From contig JAGYOC010000299.1 of NCBI GenBank assembly GCA_018399795.1, positions 1 to 21,675 on the forward strand: a stretch of DNA of 21,675 nucleotides, given 5' to 3'. Under the pieces are notes generated by a model. It saw only the letters and a program-made list of their open reading frames with translations. It had not been told where the DNA came from and made no database searches. Made by a program: the position numbers and the translations under genes. Of this stretch, positions 7,687 through 16,073 are shown piece by piece. Positions within the stretch are counted from its first letter, which is position 1. Every line of letters begins with the position of its first letter. Source of the stretch: Dehalococcoidales bacterium. GTDB lineage: Bacteria; Chloroflexota; Dehalococcoidia; Dehalococcoidales; UBA5760.

Positions 7687-7983
7687 ATGGCAGAAAGTTT
7701 GAAGCCGCTGGCTGACCGGGTTGTGGTTAAACCTATCGAGCGGGAGAGGGTGAGCAAGGGAGGTATTGTCTTACCCGATACCGCAAAGGAAAAACCCCAG
7801 GAGGGAGAGGTAATCGCGGTTGGTGAGGGCAGGATGTCCGATGATGGCAAGAGGTTGCCGATGGACGTTAAGGTGGGTGACATCGTAATCTATGCCAAGT
7901 ACGGGGGAACGGAAATCAAAATTGAAGAAGAAGAGTATATGATTCTGCGCGAGAGCGACATCCTGGCCAAGAGAAGCAAATAA
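7687..7983 (+). CDS. groES: Co-chaperonin GroES
   Basis: GroES is the heptameric lid of the GroEL folding chamber. The 98-residue product has [16 protein letters not shown] at the N-terminus, then the mobile-loop segment [26 protein letters not shown], and ends with [26 protein letters not shown]. All of these are standard. A consensus AAGGAGG at 7673-7679 lies 7 nt before ATG 7687. The open frame extends to 7648, but that extra part has no homology, so I reject it. Expression should be heat-inducible through the CIRCE element. groEL follows after 43 nt in the same operon. Confidence 0.98.
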   Translation: MAESLKPLADRVVVKPIERERVSKGGIVLPDTAKEKPQEGEVIAVGEGRMSDDGKRLPMDVKVGDIVIYAKYGGTEIKIEEEEYMILRESDILAKRSK

Positions 7984-8011
7984 AATAGATTTGGAAATAG
8001 AAACCCATTAA

Positions 8012-9658
<1,647 letters not shown>

Positions 9659-9683
9659 TATCGGTAACCGCCATATCGTGTTT

Positions 9684-9720
9684 AACGGCCGCAGTCTTCG
9701 ATACTGCGGCCGTTTTTTTT
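9684..9720 (+). terminator. Intrinsic terminator of groESL
   Basis: A perfect 11-bp GC-rich stem (ACGGCCGCAGT at 9685-9695 and ACTGCGGCCGT at 9703-9713) encloses a 7-nt loop and is followed by a run of eight T at 9713-9720. An A-T pair can extend the stem to 12 bp. It is a textbook Rho-independent terminator placed 25 nt after the groEL stop. Confidence 0.97.
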
Positions 9721-9953
9721 ATTGTAAATGGGGAGGAGGAAGGGTGCTTGATTGCCGGATTGCCCGGTACAATATAGGATGGCGTTGATGGGAGGTCGGG
9801 CGATGAAAACATCGTTCTCTTCCCTTTTTCCTTGACAAAGGGGGGCCGTTCGATTACGTTGTCACTATCGGGGGAACGGGAGGATAAACGTTTTCTCTGA
9901 TTCATCCGTTAGCCACATACTTATCCTGGCAACGGGTTCAGTTATCTTTTTAT
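9721..9953 (+). other. Non-coding region upstream of the MFS gene
   Basis: No conserved gene is evident here. It contains a small perfect hairpin CGATG-AAAA-CATCG at 9801-9814 and a 10-codon ORF (9803-9835) with GGAGGT 6 nt upstream. A TTGACA hexamer at 9833-9838 faces a poor TACGTT (9855-9860) at 16 nt. An inverted repeat CCGTTC (9846-9851) / GAACGG (9874-9879) follows. Together these could be a promoter with an operator or leader for the transporter gene, but each element alone is weak. Confidence 0.4.
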
Positions 9954-11162
9954 ATGAAGCAAGAGTCCGGTTACGGCATAAACAGGGGTGTGATAACCTT
10001 GGCCAGCCTTATGGCCTTCGCTGTATGGGCGCCGACGCTCTGCGTTCCCCCGATGGAGCATATCTTGGAGGAGGAACTGCTGATTACCCACACGCAGGCT
10101 GGTCTGCTCTATACCATACCCATTCTGATGACGGTTATACTGGGTATTCCCGGAGGATTGCTCAGCGACAGGATTGGCATGAAAAAGGTGGCGGGTATCG
10201 GTATTATCATGCTGGCGGTGGGTTCCATGTTGAGGGCTACCGCAACCAGTGGTGAAAGCATTATTGCATTTACCTTCTTATACGGCGCTGGTGCCGGGCT
10301 GTGTTTTCCCAACTTGCCCAAGCTGGTCAGCAGCAGGGTTCCCCGGGCCAAGATTGGCGTGGCCACGGGAATATATACCTCGGTGATGATTACCGGTATG
10401 GCTCTGGCCATGGCGATTTCAGTACCGCTGATATTGCCCCTTACCGGAAGTTTCCGGGGAGTTTTCATCTTCTGGAGTGTACCCATTATTGTGGCGGCTG
10501 CTGTGTGGTGGACAGGGTTCCGGGAAACGGATGGTGGTGAGGCTCTGAGTAATGGGAAGGGAAGGAGTGTTCCCCTGCGCCGGGTGTTGCGGAACCGGAA
10601 CCTGTGGCTGGTGGCCATATTCTTCCTGCTGGCCATATTTTTCTTCGATGGCTGGGTAACCTGGGCGCCGTCATTGATGATTCTGAAGGGGGCGACGGAG
10701 GATATGGCGGGGCTTATCGTATCGCTGTGCATGTGGGCGGGTATCCCCACAGCACTATTTATGCCCCGTTTCTCCTACCGCCTGGGTCTGCGCCGGCCAT
10801 TCCTGTGGATACCGGCCCTGACCCTGGCCCTGGCCGCCATCGGTACCATGTACACAGGCATTTCCTCCAGCTGGATACTGATGGTGGTAATAGGCGTTGC
10901 TCTTACCACCATTATCCCTACCATACTGGCTCTTACCACGGAGATGGTTTCCAGAGAGGAAGTGGGTACCGCATCCGGGCTGGTAATATCGGTCGGCAAC
11001 GTGGGAGGTATCGTGGGGCCACTTGTGGGAGGCAGAATTTACGACCTTACCGGAAGCCTCCATCAATTCCTGCTGGTTCTGATCGGGGTGTCGGCAGCGG
11101 CAACCGTCGTCGCTCTCCGCATGCCGGAAACGGGTCCAGGCCCTGCGGGAAAATCGGAATAG
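9954..11162 (+). CDS. Major facilitator superfamily transporter
   Basis: The 402-residue product is very hydrophobic and can form about 12 membrane helices in two halves, with a central loop near residues 185-205 (ETDGGEALSNGKGRSVPLRR). Between helices 2 and 3 it has GGLLSDRIGMKKVAGIG, the conserved MFS loop motif G-x-x-x-D-R-x-G-x-x. The sequence around FLYGAGAGLCFPNLPKLVSSRVPRAKIG resembles the CynX/NimT and nitrate/nitrite porter branches, but substrate cannot be assigned. The start ATG at 9954 has no Shine-Dalgarno site. TATCTT at 9943-9948 is close enough for a leaderless mRNA, or a longer message may begin at the TTGACA-type element near 9833. It is a single-gene unit closed by a terminator at 11239-11272 and faces the convergent exonuclease III gene. 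Confidence 0.88.
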   Translation: MKQESGYGINRGVITLASLMAFAVWAPTLCVPPMEHILEEELLITHTQAGLLYTIPILMTVILGIPGGLLSDRIGMKKVAGIGIIMLAVGSMLRATATSGESIIAFTFLYGAGAGLCFPNLPKLVSSRVPRAKIGVATGIYTSVMITGMALAMAISVPLILPLTGSFRGVFIFWSVPIIVAAAVWWTGFRETDGGEALSNGKGRSVPLRRVLRNRNLWLVAIFFLLAIFFFDGWVTWAPSLMILKGATEDMAGLIVSLCMWAGIPTALFMPRFSYRLGLRRPFLWIPALTLALAAIGTMYTGISSSWILMVVIGVALTTIIPTILALTTEMVSREEVGTASGLVISVGNVGGIVGPLVGGRIYDLTGSLHQFLLVLIGVSAAATVVALRMPETGPGPAGKSE

Positions 11163-11238
11163 TGTCACATATCCTGCAGGCGAAGTTATCCTATCGCCGG
11201 AACGAATATGAAGATGGCGCTCAGTGCTGTCCCAGCAC

Positions 11239-11272
11239 TCCTGCCGCGAGCAGATACACCGCAGGATTTTTT
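11239..11272 (+). terminator. Probable intrinsic terminator of the MFS gene
   Basis: TCCTGC (11239-11244) pairs with GCAGGA (11261-11266), and six T follow at 11267-11272. The loop of 16 nt is long. Immediately upstream is a second hairpin, AGTGCT (11223-11228) with AGCACT (11234-11239). The rest of the 193-nt gap between the converging genes shows nothing else I can name. Confidence 0.65.
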
Positions 11273-11355
11273 CTGAGTCAATTCGTGTTCCTTCTCCATA
11301 TTATTTATTGTCGCCCGGGATTTTTGCGGTTTTGGTTATTTACCGAAAGAGAAAA

Positions 11356-12132
11356 TTAGCCCGTATCCAGGGTGATACCCGTGGGGCAGTGGTCGGAGCC
11401 GGTTATCCCGGGCATTATAAATGCTGCCGAGAGGGCGGGCAACAGGTCCTTGCTGACAAAAAAGTAGTCGATTCTCCAGCCCACGTTCCTTTCCCGAGCC
11501 CTTGACTTGAGGTCCCACCAGGTGTACTGGCCTGGTTCTTCATTGAACTGGCGGAAGGTATCCACGTATCCGTGTGCCACCAGCCTGTCGAGCCATTCCC
11601 TCTCGACGGGGAGAAAACCCGATACCTTTGAGTTTTCCCTGGGGCGGGCAAGGTCTATTTCCCTGTGGGCAGTATTGAAATCACCGCATATAATAAGCCT
11701 TTCCCCTTCGTTACGTAGGGAATCTATGAAGGCGAGGAATGCTTCGTAGAACGCCATCTTGTATTTGAGACGCTCCTCTCCCTGCTTCCCGTTGGGAAAA
11801 TACACGTTGATGAGGGTGAAATCCGGATACCGGGCAATGATAGCCCTTCCCTCCAGTTCCAGACCACCGGCGGGGAAAGTATAGACTGTTTCGAGGGGCT
11901 CTTCCCTGGTGAACAGGGCCACGCCGCTGTATCCCTTTCTCTCCGGGTAGTTCCAGTAGGAATGATATCCCGGAGGATTGATCAGGTCATCGCCGAGTTG
12001 GTCCGGTTGTGCCCTGGTTTCCTGAAGGCATAATATCTCCGGTGACTGATCAGCAAGCCAGTCAGTGAACCCCTTTTTAGCGAGAGCCCGGATACCGTTG
12101 ACGTTCCAGCTCAGTATATTCGTTTTGGGCAT
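11356..12132 (-). CDS. xth: Exodeoxyribonuclease III (AP endonuclease family)
   Basis: This enzyme of the ExoIII/APE1 family cleaves DNA at abasic sites and degrades 3' ends during base excision repair. The 258-residue product shows ILSWNVNGIRA with N10, CLQETRAQ with E38, NVYFPNG, GDFNTAHREIDL, a GWRIDYFFVS segment and the closing TGSDHCPTGI with the catalytic Asp-His pair. All active-site motifs are present and the length is typical. The start ATG at 12132 has only a weak upstream AGGGTG. A relic of an ADP-ribosylglycohydrolase gene lies directly upstream on the same strand. The gene could be transcribed from the M16 peptidase side through that relic. No clear terminator follows the stop. 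Confidence 0.96.
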   Translation of the reverse strand: MPKTNILSWNVNGIRALAKKGFTDWLADQSPEILCLQETRAQPDQLGDDLINPPGYHSYWNYPERKGYSGVALFTREEPLETVYTFPAGGLELEGRAIIARYPDFTLINVYFPNGKQGEERLKYKMAFYEAFLAFIDSLRNEGERLIICGDFNTAHREIDLARPRENSKVSGFLPVEREWLDRLVAHGYVDTFRQFNEEPGQYTWWDLKSRARERNVGWRIDYFFVSKDLLPALSAAFIMPGITGSDHCPTGITLDTG

Positions 12133-12168
12133 AGCCCGTCTTCACCCTGTCCTTTTGAGGACTTCTGA

Positions 12169-12388
12169 TAACAGTCCCTTACCATCCGTATTTCTCTTTT
12201 CTCCGTACTGAGCCGGAGCAGGAAGGTGGCTGCTGCCACTGCCTGTGCTCCCTTTATACCGCCGGGATGATTGCGGGTGACGGCCGTGCTCTTTTCTGCC
12301 TCACCGGGTACTTCACCGAGATTGGAAAGGGCGAATCTAACCGGGCTGACCCTCAGCCGATGATATCTCGGGCGATGGCACCGAGCAT
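12169..12388 (-). pseudogene. Deleted, frameshifted ADP-ribosylglycohydrolase (DraG-like) relic
   Basis: Read on the minus strand, ATG 12388 opens MLGAIARDIIG, the usual N-terminus of bacterial ADP-ribosylglycohydrolases, and a GAGGG lies 8 nt upstream. A TGA follows at 12355-12353. In another frame, from 12353, comes RVSPVRFALSNLGEVPGEAE and then AVTRNHPGGIKGAQAVAAATF, which match the family's mid-protein segments (RVSPVGWAF and THNHPEGIKGAQAVAAA, as I recall them). In intact members roughly 80 residues separate these parts, including the TDDT metal-binding segment; here they are directly joined out of frame. Homology ends about residue EIRMVRDCY (near 12169), so the C-terminal half with the second metal-binding motif is also missing. 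The protein cannot be functional. A 99-codon open frame from a TTG at 12410 covers the second part only by chance. The deletion size is an estimate from family memory. Confidence 0.85.
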
Positions 12389-12443
12389 AACCTTTACCCT
12401 CTGTGAACAAATTCCTGGCGAGAGTATTTGTACGGCGGTCTTG

Positions 12444-13706
12444 CTACATCCTGAGTAGGTTCTCCAGTGGTTCTCCTTCGGAGACGGGGCCGACCACGGC
12501 CATCCGGAAACATCCGCCCTGTATCAATTCCCGGGCAAGCTGTTCGATTTCGGCGGCGGTAATGGCATCAATAATGCTGGTTACCCTTTCCGGCGTGAGA
12601 ATCTGCCCGGTGAGGGCTTCCTGTCCCCCCAGCCAGCCGGCTACGTTGTGGCTGTCCTCCATTCTCAGAAGCAAGCGGCCCCGGGAAATCTCTCTGGCAC
12701 GTATTAGTTCCTCCTCGGGGACCTTTTCCCTGAGATCACACATCTGGTCGATAATGGCCCTTACCGCAGTAGCCAGGTTTGCGGTATCCACGCCGGCATA
12801 GATGGTCAGCGAGCCGGTATCGAGGAAATGCTCCACATAGCTGTGAATGCTGTAGGCAAGGCCCATACGGTCACGTACCTCGGTGAAAAGCCGGCTGCTC
12901 ATCCCCTGTCCCAGTATAACGTTGAGCAGGTCAAGCTGGAAGCGCTTCGGGTGTAGAAGGGGCAGGCCCGGCAGAGACAGACAGAGGTGGGCCTGTTCGA
13001 TATCCCTTTTCTCTATTTTTACGGCCGGTCCCCTGGCCGGTTGATATGGTGCATAGTGGCGTGTGTTTTCGCTGCAGGACCAGCCGGCAAAAGCCTGGCT
13101 GACTGCATCGATTGCCCGCTCCTGTTTGATGTTGCCGGCCACAACGGCTACGGTATTGTCCGGGCGGTAGTGATGGCGATAGTAGTCTAGGATTGCCTCC
13201 CTGGTAATGGCATTTACCGATCCCTTGCTGCCGGCAATATCGCGTCCCAGGGGGTGGGCGGGCCAGAGCAGCTCATCAATGATGATGCCGGCTTCCTGCG
13301 AGGGAGAGTCCTTGCACATATTGATTTCTTCGATGATAACCCTTCTTTCCCGGGCAAGCTCCTCAGGGTCGAATCGCGGATGGAGGAGCATGTCACCGAG
13401 CACGTCCAGAGCCAGCGGGAAGTGGTCCCGGGCCACCTTGCACCAGTAAACGGTCAGCTCCTTGTCAGTGCCTCCGTTGAGAATTCCGCCCACTCCTTCG
13501 ATAGCAGCCGAGATTGCTCCCGGTGTAGGGCGTTTCTGGCTGCCCTTGAAGAGAAGGTGCTCGATGAAGTGGGATGTTCCTGCTTCGATTTCCGTTTCGT
13601 AGCGTGAGCCGGTGCCGGTAAACAGGCCAATACATACCGAGCGGGTGTGCGGCATTTGTGAGGTGACCAGCCGCATTCCGTTATCCAGCATGGTTTTTTG
13701 ATACAA
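12444..13706 (-). CDS. M16 family zinc peptidase (YmxG/PqqL-like), TTG start
   Basis: The 420-residue product is a single-unit M16 (pitrilysin/insulinase/mitochondrial-processing-type) protease. LDNGMRLVTSQMPHTRSV is the family opening. The inverted zinc motif HFIEH in TSHFIEHLLFKGS has both histidines and the catalytic glutamate, and the third ligand is in RRVIIEEINMCKDSP. The inactive-domain half with GLAYSIHSYVEHFLDTGSL follows. These enzymes act as clamshell peptidases on short or unfolded peptides, usually in the cytoplasm; no signal peptide is visible. GGAGGT lies 6 nt before TTG 13706, whereas ATG 13691 would be 21 nt or more away, so I choose TTG. It sits 34 nt downstream of the two-helix membrane protein gene and 55 nt upstream of the ADP-ribosylglycohydrolase relic. 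Confidence 0.94.
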   Translation of the reverse strand: MYQKTMLDNGMRLVTSQMPHTRSVCIGLFTGTGSRYETEIEAGTSHFIEHLLFKGSQKRPTPGAISAAIEGVGGILNGGTDKELTVYWCKVARDHFPLALDVLGDMLLHPRFDPEELARERRVIIEEINMCKDSPSQEAGIIIDELLWPAHPLGRDIAGSKGSVNAITREAILDYYRHHYRPDNTVAVVAGNIKQERAIDAVSQAFAGWSCSENTRHYAPYQPARGPAVKIEKRDIEQAHLCLSLPGLPLLHPKRFQLDLLNVILGQGMSSRLFTEVRDRMGLAYSIHSYVEHFLDTGSLTIYAGVDTANLATAVRAIIDQMCDLREKVPEEELIRAREISRGRLLLRMEDSHNVAGWLGGQEALTGQILTPERVTSIIDAITAAEIEQLARELIQGGCFRMAVVGPVSEGEPLENLLRM

Positions 13707-13740
13707 TTATCTACCTCCATACAGTAAGTGATGCTATTTT

Positions 13741-14520
13741 CTATTGCTTGACCAGCGGTGACGGTTGCTCCTGGAAGGGGTGGGTACGTAGTATCAGCGA
13801 GTAGAGGAAGGGGTATTCCGATTTGAGGTGTTCCAGGTAGGACAGCCACTGCATGACAAGCTGCTCGTAAACACGGTGTATGTCGTTGGCCAGGTGTTCC
13901 AGGTCGCTGCGGGGCAGGTCTTTCAGCGATGGTCTGGATTCTAACTCCTCGTCAAGGTGGAATACTGCCCACAGAAGAGAGGTGAAATATTCGTGTTCCA
14001 GTATATTGGGGTTATCCAGAAGTCTTAACATGAAGCCCCGTTTACGTGCCAGAAAGCTTTTCAGTCTGCCCAGCCCCAGGTCGATATCCTCAAGGGAGAG
14101 AGCCATGTCATAGGTAAAATCCCTTGCTTTCTGGAAATCGTCTTTCCCCCATTCAGAGTTGACATTCAGGTGCTGGCAGATTTCCCGGCGTTTGGTACAA
14201 AATGTGAGCAGGTCTCCAAGCAGGTAATTGCCCACCTCGCTGAAGAATGTACCCACCACCATATTCATTTTTTCCATGCGGGACTGCTTTTCCCGGCGGG
14301 CGAGAATGCTTTCGATAACTATCACGACCAGGAATACCTCCAGGGGAACGAAAGCGAGGTCACCGACCATATAGATGAATATATGGTGCGGGTCATGGAA
14401 AATCTGGTAGTGGATGAAGTATATCAGGGCTGAGCTTGCTATGAAGATGGCACCAAGTATGAAAAATCGCCGGTGTTCGCGGTAAAAACTGAGCATACGT
14501 TCCGGGATCGATTTTTTCAT
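13741..14520 (-). CDS. Conserved two-helix membrane protein of unknown function
   Basis: I do not recognise a named family with certainty. The 259-residue product has a short basic N-terminus and a first membrane helix at about 19-40 (RFFILGAIFIASSALIYFIHY). A short loop HDPHHIF leads into a second helix at about 48-72 (IYMVGDLAFVPLEVFLVVIVIES). After that comes a long, charged, mostly helical cytoplasmic part of about 185 residues, including the stretch EKMNMVVGTFFSEVGNYLL. No enzymatic motif is evident. I have an impression of similar 'hypothetical membrane proteins' in Chloroflexota and some archaea, which is memory and not a search. The start ATG has no Shine-Dalgarno site; a promoter at 14530-14558 would give a leaderless mRNA. 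It is the first gene of a group with the M16 peptidase, which suggests a possible link to peptide or envelope quality control, but that is inference. Confidence 0.75.
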   Translation of the reverse strand: MKKSIPERMLSFYREHRRFFILGAIFIASSALIYFIHYQIFHDPHHIFIYMVGDLAFVPLEVFLVVIVIESILARREKQSRMEKMNMVVGTFFSEVGNYLLGDLLTFCTKRREICQHLNVNSEWGKDDFQKARDFTYDMALSLEDIDLGLGRLKSFLARKRGFMLRLLDNPNILEHEYFTSLLWAVFHLDEELESRPSLKDLPRSDLEHLANDIHRVYEQLVMQWLSYLEHLKSEYPFLYSLILRTHPFQEQPSPLVKQ

Positions 14521-14529
14521 ATGAAGTAA

Positions 14530-14558
14530 ATGATATCATAATTGCTCTGCCCGGTGAA
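14530..14558 (-). promoter_or_regulatory. Candidate promoter of the two-helix protein - M16 peptidase group
   Basis: On the minus strand TTCACC (14558-14553) and TATCAT (14535-14530) are 17 nt apart. The -10 box ends 9 nt before the ATG at 14520, so the message would begin at or within about 3 nt of the start codon. No Shine-Dalgarno site is present, in agreement with this. Confidence 0.5.
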
Positions 14559-14581
14559 AGAAATGTGAAAGGGATGGACCA

Positions 14582-15376
14582 TTAAAGCGGAGACTCCGGA
14601 TATCCCTTCAGGCTGGCAATGAGTTCTATGCAGATGTTGTCGCTGATGTCCGGTAATGGCTTGTTGAGGAGTTCACTGTGCAGGGGAGTAATGGATATAT
14701 CGCCCTGTTCGATGGCGTGGATATCGGTGTCTTTCACGGCATCCCGGTCGATTTTCTGCCTTATCAGCCAGTAGTATGCCTTCTTGCCGTCATGGCCCTC
14801 TTTTACTGTCTCTATGTGGCTGCGGCTGGCAAGCCTGGTTATTCTGATGCGACCGGTATTTATAAGGGGCAGGTCGGGCAGATTGACGTTGAGAAAGAGA
14901 TGCCCGGGCAGGGTATTATCGGCTATTTTCCCGGTAATAAGGGCTGCAAGCCGGGCGGCGTTATCCAGGTAAAGGCTGTCGAAGGAGTCAACCGATACGG
15001 CGATGGCCGTGGCGCCGCGCAAATAACCCTGGAGTGCAGCGCCCACCGTTCCCGATATGAGCACGTCATCGCCCAGGTTCGGTCCCGAGTTTACGCCGGA
15101 TACTACCAGGTCTATCCTGCCCGGTATAAGCTTGCTCAGAGCGAGAATAACGCTGTCTGATGGGGTTCCCTCTATCGCGTAGGTATCAACCCCGGAGAGA
15201 AGGGGTTTTACCTTCTGCACCCGGAGGGGATGGCGCAGGGTAACCGCTGTACCCTGGGCACTCTGCTCCCTGTCCGGGGCGGCAACGGTGATATGGCCTG
15301 TCTTCTGCAACTCACTTACCAGGCTCCACAGACCCGGAGCCAGGATGCCGTCATCATTGGTTACCAGTATGTTCAT
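14582..15376 (-). CDS. surE: 5'/3'-nucleotidase SurE
   Basis: SurE dephosphorylates nucleoside 5'- and 3'-monophosphates, and in some species short polyphosphate. The 264-residue product opens MNILVTNDDGILAPG with the metal-binding NDDG, continues AAPDREQSAQGTAVTLR with the SAQG serine, and then SGVNSGPNLGDDVLISGTVGAALQG. All are diagnostic for SurE. Length is typical. It diverges from the hypoxanthine phosphoribosyltransferase gene across 110 nt. No Shine-Dalgarno site precedes the ATG; TAGAAT (15391-15386) lies 9 nt before it, so a leaderless message is possible, though no good -35 is visible. Functionally it fits the opposite purine-salvage group: it produces nucleosides from nucleotides. 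Confidence 0.96.
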   Translation of the reverse strand: MNILVTNDDGILAPGLWSLVSELQKTGHITVAAPDREQSAQGTAVTLRHPLRVQKVKPLLSGVDTYAIEGTPSDSVILALSKLIPGRIDLVVSGVNSGPNLGDDVLISGTVGAALQGYLRGATAIAVSVDSFDSLYLDNAARLAALITGKIADNTLPGHLFLNVNLPDLPLINTGRIRITRLASRSHIETVKEGHDGKKAYYWLIRQKIDRDAVKDTDIHAIEQGDISITPLHSELLNKPLPDISDNICIELIASLKGYPESPL

Positions 15377-15446
15377 TGCGGTATTATTCTATAAATGAAG
15401 TTTAGCACAGCGTTTAATCCCCTGGCAAAGCGAATTGCCTTTTTAC

Positions 15447-15475
15447 TGGACAGGTTTTGCCATAAGTAATATAAT
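15447..15475 (+). promoter_or_regulatory. Promoter of the hpt-ade-phosphoribosyltransferase group
   Basis: TGGACA (15447-15452) and a perfect TATAAT (15470-15475) are separated by 17 nt. The expected start is near 15482, 4-5 nt before the hpt ATG at 15487, and there is no Shine-Dalgarno site. This is the best full sigma-70-type promoter among the near-leaderless candidates of the window. Confidence 0.78.
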
Positions 15476-15486
15476 CTCACCTGAGA

Positions 15487-16014
15487 ATGGGTAGTCGATC
15501 TGAGCCCCGTCTGCTTTTCGACCGCAGCGAGATAGCTGCTGCCTTGGAGAAGCTATCCGAAGAAATTGCTTCACAGTACCGGCACCGGTGTCCTCTCCTG
15601 ATAGGGATACTCAAGGGTTCCTTTGTCTTTATGGCTGACTTGGTGCGTTTCCTTAATTTCCCTCTCGAGGTGGAATTCATCAGGGTTTCCAGCTACGGCG
15701 GCGGCAGGGAAAGCTCGGGCAGGGTCAAGGTGGTCAAGGGGCTGGTTTCTCCGATCAGGGACAGGGATGTGCTTGTGGTCGAGGATATCGTGGATACGGG
15801 TATTACCCTTTCTTTTCTCCTTGATTACCTTCGCAAGAGAAAACCGGCCTCGCTTAAACTGTGCTCTCTTATCGATAAGCCCTCCAGGCGAAGGGTGGCG
15901 GTAGACATCGATTTTCTTGGATTTACCGTGCCGGACCGGTTCATCGTGGGTTATGGGATAGACTTCGATGAGAAATTCCGCTACCTGCCGGATATCTGCT
16001 ATCTGGAGGGTTGA
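15487..16014 (+). CDS. hpt: Hypoxanthine(-guanine) phosphoribosyltransferase
   Basis: This type I phosphoribosyltransferase converts hypoxanthine or guanine plus PRPP to IMP or GMP. The 175-residue product has the family features in order: LLFDRSEIAAALEKLSEEI, LLIGILKGSFVFMADLVR, the segment EVEFIRVSSYGGGRESSGRV, the PRPP loop VLVVEDIVDTGIT at 95-107, and VPDRFIVGYGIDFDEKFRYLP near the end. Length and layout are standard for bacterial Hpt. In many bacteria hpt sits beside tilS; here the two are separated by more than 11 kb. It is the first gene of a purine-salvage group with adenine deaminase 59 nt downstream, which turns adenine into the Hpt substrate hypoxanthine. Confidence 0.95.
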   Translation: MGSRSEPRLLFDRSEIAAALEKLSEEIASQYRHRCPLLIGILKGSFVFMADLVRFLNFPLEVEFIRVSSYGGGRESSGRVKVVKGLVSPIRDRDVLVVEDIVDTGITLSFLLDYLRKRKPASLKLCSLIDKPSRRRVAVDIDFLGFTVPDRFIVGYGIDFDEKFRYLPDICYLEG

Positions 16015-16027
16015 AAGGAGTGACGAA

Positions 16028-16072
16028 ATGGTGTTGATAAATTGTATAACATCGGGAGCGAAGGAGAGTTGA
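16028..16072 (+). CDS. Possible 14-codon leader ORF upstream of ade
   Basis: AAGGAG at 16016-16021 lies about 6-7 nt before ATG 16028, which opens a 14-residue ORF (MVLINCITSGAKES) ending with TGA at 16070-16072. The ade TTG start follows one nucleotide later, in another frame. The good ribosome-binding site and the close junction suggest a translated, coupled leader peptide. It does not match the N-terminus of adenine deaminases, so it is not a lost part of that protein. It could also be chance. Confidence 0.4.
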   Translation: MVLINCITSGAKES

Positions 16073-16073
16073 C

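Noticed and set aside
12111..12410. 99-codon minus-strand frame as a real small gene
   Set aside because: It starts out of frame with the true start of the relic, its central part matches only a mid-segment of ADP-ribosylglycohydrolases, and its end runs into xth. I call it a relic of a larger gene instead.
14678..15160. 160-codon plus-strand frame opposite surE
   Set aside because: It is antisense to conserved SurE motifs and has no support of its own.
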